A program made the position numbers and the translations under genes. From NCBI RefSeq assembly GCF_045679555.1, contig NC_092122.1, forward strand, positions 14,747,506 through 14,811,505: a DNA stretch of 64,000 bases. The letters run 5' to 3'. The notes beneath the pieces are model-generated. The model had not been told where the DNA came from, ran no database searches, and was given only the letters and a program-made list of their open reading frames with translations. Position 1 is the first letter of the stretch, and every line of letters starts with the position of its first letter. Shown piece after piece: positions 63,001 through 64,000 of this stretch. This DNA comes from Salvelinus alpinus (lineage: Eukaryota; Chordata; Actinopteri; Salmoniformes; Salmonidae).

Positions 63001-63295
63001 AGAGGTAATATCGGTCATATTGATAGTACAATACTTTCAGAATGTTCTAAAGTCCATTTCAGACTAATGCATTTGTTGAGCTGTGTTGTATCACATCTCT
63101 TAAGTCTTGTTTCTTTTAAGAGGCACCACTAACACACTGTGTGAATGCTGTGTCTTCCAGCCCAAGATGATAGTGACGGCCTCCTTTGGCATTGAGCCTG
63201 GCAGGAGAGTGGAGTACATCCCCCTGGTGGAGAAAGCCCTGGAGCTCAGCTCTCACAGTCCCTCCAAGGTCCTCATCTACAACCGGCCCGGCATG
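59615..63295 (+). CDS. acss3: Acyl-CoA synthetase short-chain family member 3, first four coding exons
   Basis: ACSS3 is a mitochondrial enzyme that activates short-chain acids, mainly propionate, to acyl-CoA with ATP. Exons 59615-60012, 61237-61381, 62152-62340 and 63161-63295 join in phase to 289 residues. The N-terminus is Arg-rich with almost no acidic residues (MRLFRPTRLSMTLKN), fitting a mitochondrial presequence. The ACS N-terminal domain follows from about residue 90 (AFRTARDDPEQFWSEAAQNV), then GGELNVCHNAVDRHVE, VVIYMPMVPQAMFTMLACAR, IGAPHSLIFGGFASKELSVR and ASFGIEPGRRVEYIPLV. VTASFGIEPGRRVEY is characteristic of ACSS3. The catalytic Thr/Gly-rich ATP loop and the C-terminal domain would lie downstream, beyond 64000. 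The end of exon 2 has been amplified into an in-frame minisatellite that includes the splice donor. Confidence 0.95.
60013..61236 (+). other. acss3 intron 1
   Basis: 1.2 kb, from GTAACA to CTTTGTAAG. No transposon or repeat recognised. Confidence 0.8.
61237..61381 (+). CDS. acss3: acss3 exon 2, minimal form
   Basis: 145 nt from the acceptor TTTCTCTTTGTAAG to the first of 17 equivalent donors (GTAAGG at 61382). Encodes YAGGELNVCHNAVDRHVESG, RGDQPAIIYDSPVTGTKQTI, TFRELQEQ. The next exon starts at the residue that follows in other ACSS3 proteins, so this short form gives the normal protein. Longer forms using later donors would stay in frame. Confidence 0.9.
61357..62021 (+). repeat. 39-bp minisatellite made from the acss3 exon 2 / intron 2 boundary
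   Basis: The unit is the last 24-25 bases of exon 2 (ACTTTTAGAGAACTACAGGA, ACAG) plus the first 14-15 of intron 2 (GTAAGGATCTCAACC). There are 17 copies of the exon end. Donors occur every 39 bp from 61382 to 62006, exactly 16 periods. Four donors (after copies 2, 8, 9 and 10) read GTAAGT, the others GTAAGG. 39 bp is 13 codons, and there is no stop until TAG at 62036-62038, so the array reads as FRELQEQVRISTT repeats. The copies are almost identical, so amplification is recent. Confidence 0.97.
62152..62340 (+). CDS. acss3: acss3 exon 3
   Basis: 189 nt, phase 0 at both ends: VSRLAGVLVKHGVWKGDLVV, IYMPMVPQAMFTMLACAR and on to SVRIDHAK. The acceptor TCTCTGCCCAG is strong. The donor GTCAGC is non-consensus after the GT. 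Confidence 0.93.
62349..62448 (+). repeat. 49-bp tandem duplication next to the exon 3 donor
   Basis: Two virtually identical copies of ACCATCATCGCTTCACATTG plus TGTCTCTTTAGTTTGATGTG and the rest up to GGATGAC, beginning 8 bp inside intron 3. Confidence 0.93.
62449..63160 (+). other. acss3 intron 3, remainder
   Basis: No repeat or coding sequence recognised. Ends with a good acceptor, TGTCTTCCAG at 63151-63160. Confidence 0.75.
63161..63295 (+). CDS. acss3: acss3 exon 4
   Basis: 135 nt, phase 0 at both ends: PKMIVTASFGIEPGRRVEYI, PLVEKALELSSHSPSKVLIY, NRPGM. Donor GTGAGG at 63296. Confidence 0.94.
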
Positions 63296-64000
63296 GTGAG
63301 GTCCATAGAGATAGAATACTGTAGTATGTTATTCTGTGGTAAGGCCTAACTCACTAACTTCAACTCTCAGAGAGATGCCTGTCATGTCCCAAAGACAATA
63401 ACTCTGCTGACATGCAATAGTTTTACATTATCCTCTCTATTTCTTACCTAATGCTATTACTTCCTGAATGGACCACGAATCCGGTTCCAGTGTATATATA
63501 AATCCGATTATTTCAGCCCTGAGCTTGTATGGAGTTATGGATGGTTCGACAGATCTGTCGCTCCTAAACGGCCTGTTGAAACAAAGGTGGGAGAGCGAAA
63601 CGTTGCGCGTGAGGGACTGAATCACGCAACACACTCAACGCTGAGATGTGCCCCTAGGCTGTGGTGGGAAGCCTGGCACAGGGTCAGAGTGAAACCAGCC
63701 AGAACCGGTAGAATAGAAGACAGTCAATTTCCCACAAAACAGCCTGCAGCCACTTCCAGTAATGTGTTGGCACTCCAGGAAACTGAAATGAGTTTCCTCT
63801 CAACCCGTTCATAAAAACAGCCAAATCTGTGCTCAGGGAAATCATTCTAAAAATGCTTTGCAAAATATTGTAATCACTCTGCTCAGGCAATCTTTCACAC
63901 CTATTTTATTAGTACCACCTATGTTTGGAATGTATCACAATGACTGGGGCTTTGCACCCTGATTGCTGCTGTGTTACCTTTATGCTCAGTTACCCTAGTA
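63296..64000 (+). other. acss3 intron 4 (to window end)
   Basis: No further acss3 exon was recognised before 64000. The open frame at 63587-63814 has no similarity to the family. The remaining exons must lie outside. Confidence 0.65.

Noticed and set aside
63587-63814. Fifth acss3 exon
   Set aside because: The open frame has no similarity to ACSS3 and no plausible splice sites in phase.

Overview
This is vertebrate nuclear DNA, almost certainly from a salmonid fish (salmon, trout, charr or whitefish). The genes are split by large introns with GT-AG junctions. Between and inside them lie repeat families typical of salmonids: Tc1/mariner transposons of the group whose terminal repeats match Sleeping Beauty, L2-type and Rex1-type LINEs, tRNA-derived SINEs with the L2-like tail, Gypsy-type LTRs and several MITEs. 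The species cannot be fixed from the sequence alone.

Three host genes are recognisable, in the order known for vertebrate MYF5 - LIN7A - ACSS3. (1) myf5 (+, CDS 2410-4668, three exons, 239 aa) is complete, with a TATA box upstream and a polyadenylation signal downstream. (2) lin7a (-, CDS 51353 down to 21966, five coding exons, 217 aa) is complete and covers about 30 kb because its introns are full of transposons. A terminal 3'UTR exon at about 17774-16320 is likely, because the stop codon directly abuts a splice donor. (3) acss3 (+, from 59615) is present only as its first four coding exons; the rest lies beyond the window. lin7a and acss3 are head to head, about 8.3 kb apart.

Layout: 171-1497 Tc1 remnant; 2.2-5.0 kb myf5; 6.2-7.0 kb MITEs and a small duplication; 7.2-11.2 kb degraded L2-type LINE (-); 12.5-15.8 kb a MITE split by a nearly intact L2 LINE (+); 16.3-17.8 kb putative lin7a 3'UTR; 18.9-20.5 kb non-autonomous LTR retroelement; 22.0-22.2 kb last lin7a coding exon; 22.5-29.8 kb a nested stack (Tc1 holding a solo LTR and a Rex1 LINE, the Rex1 holding a full-length L2 LINE); 29.8-30.2 kb SINE with target duplication; 30.8-51.4 kb the remaining lin7a exons with a Sleeping Beauty-type Tc1, a SINE, a CpG-rich repeat and minisatellites; 52.1-55.6 kb another Tc1, a Rex1 tail and a SINE; 59.6-64 kb acss3.

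The most striking feature is in acss3. The end of exon 2 together with the first bases of intron 2 has been amplified into an exact 39-bp tandem array: 17 copies of the exon end, each followed by its own GTAAG splice donor. The period is 13 codons and the whole array is open in the acss3 frame, so splicing at any of the 17 donors would keep the reading frame and add 0 to 208 residues. Other points of note are a D-to-E change at the predicted RT catalytic aspartate of an otherwise intact L2 LINE, a Tc1 copy whose terminal repeat collapsed by exactly 193 bp between its two direct repeats, and a CpG-rich repeat that carries what looks like a promoter plus first exon.
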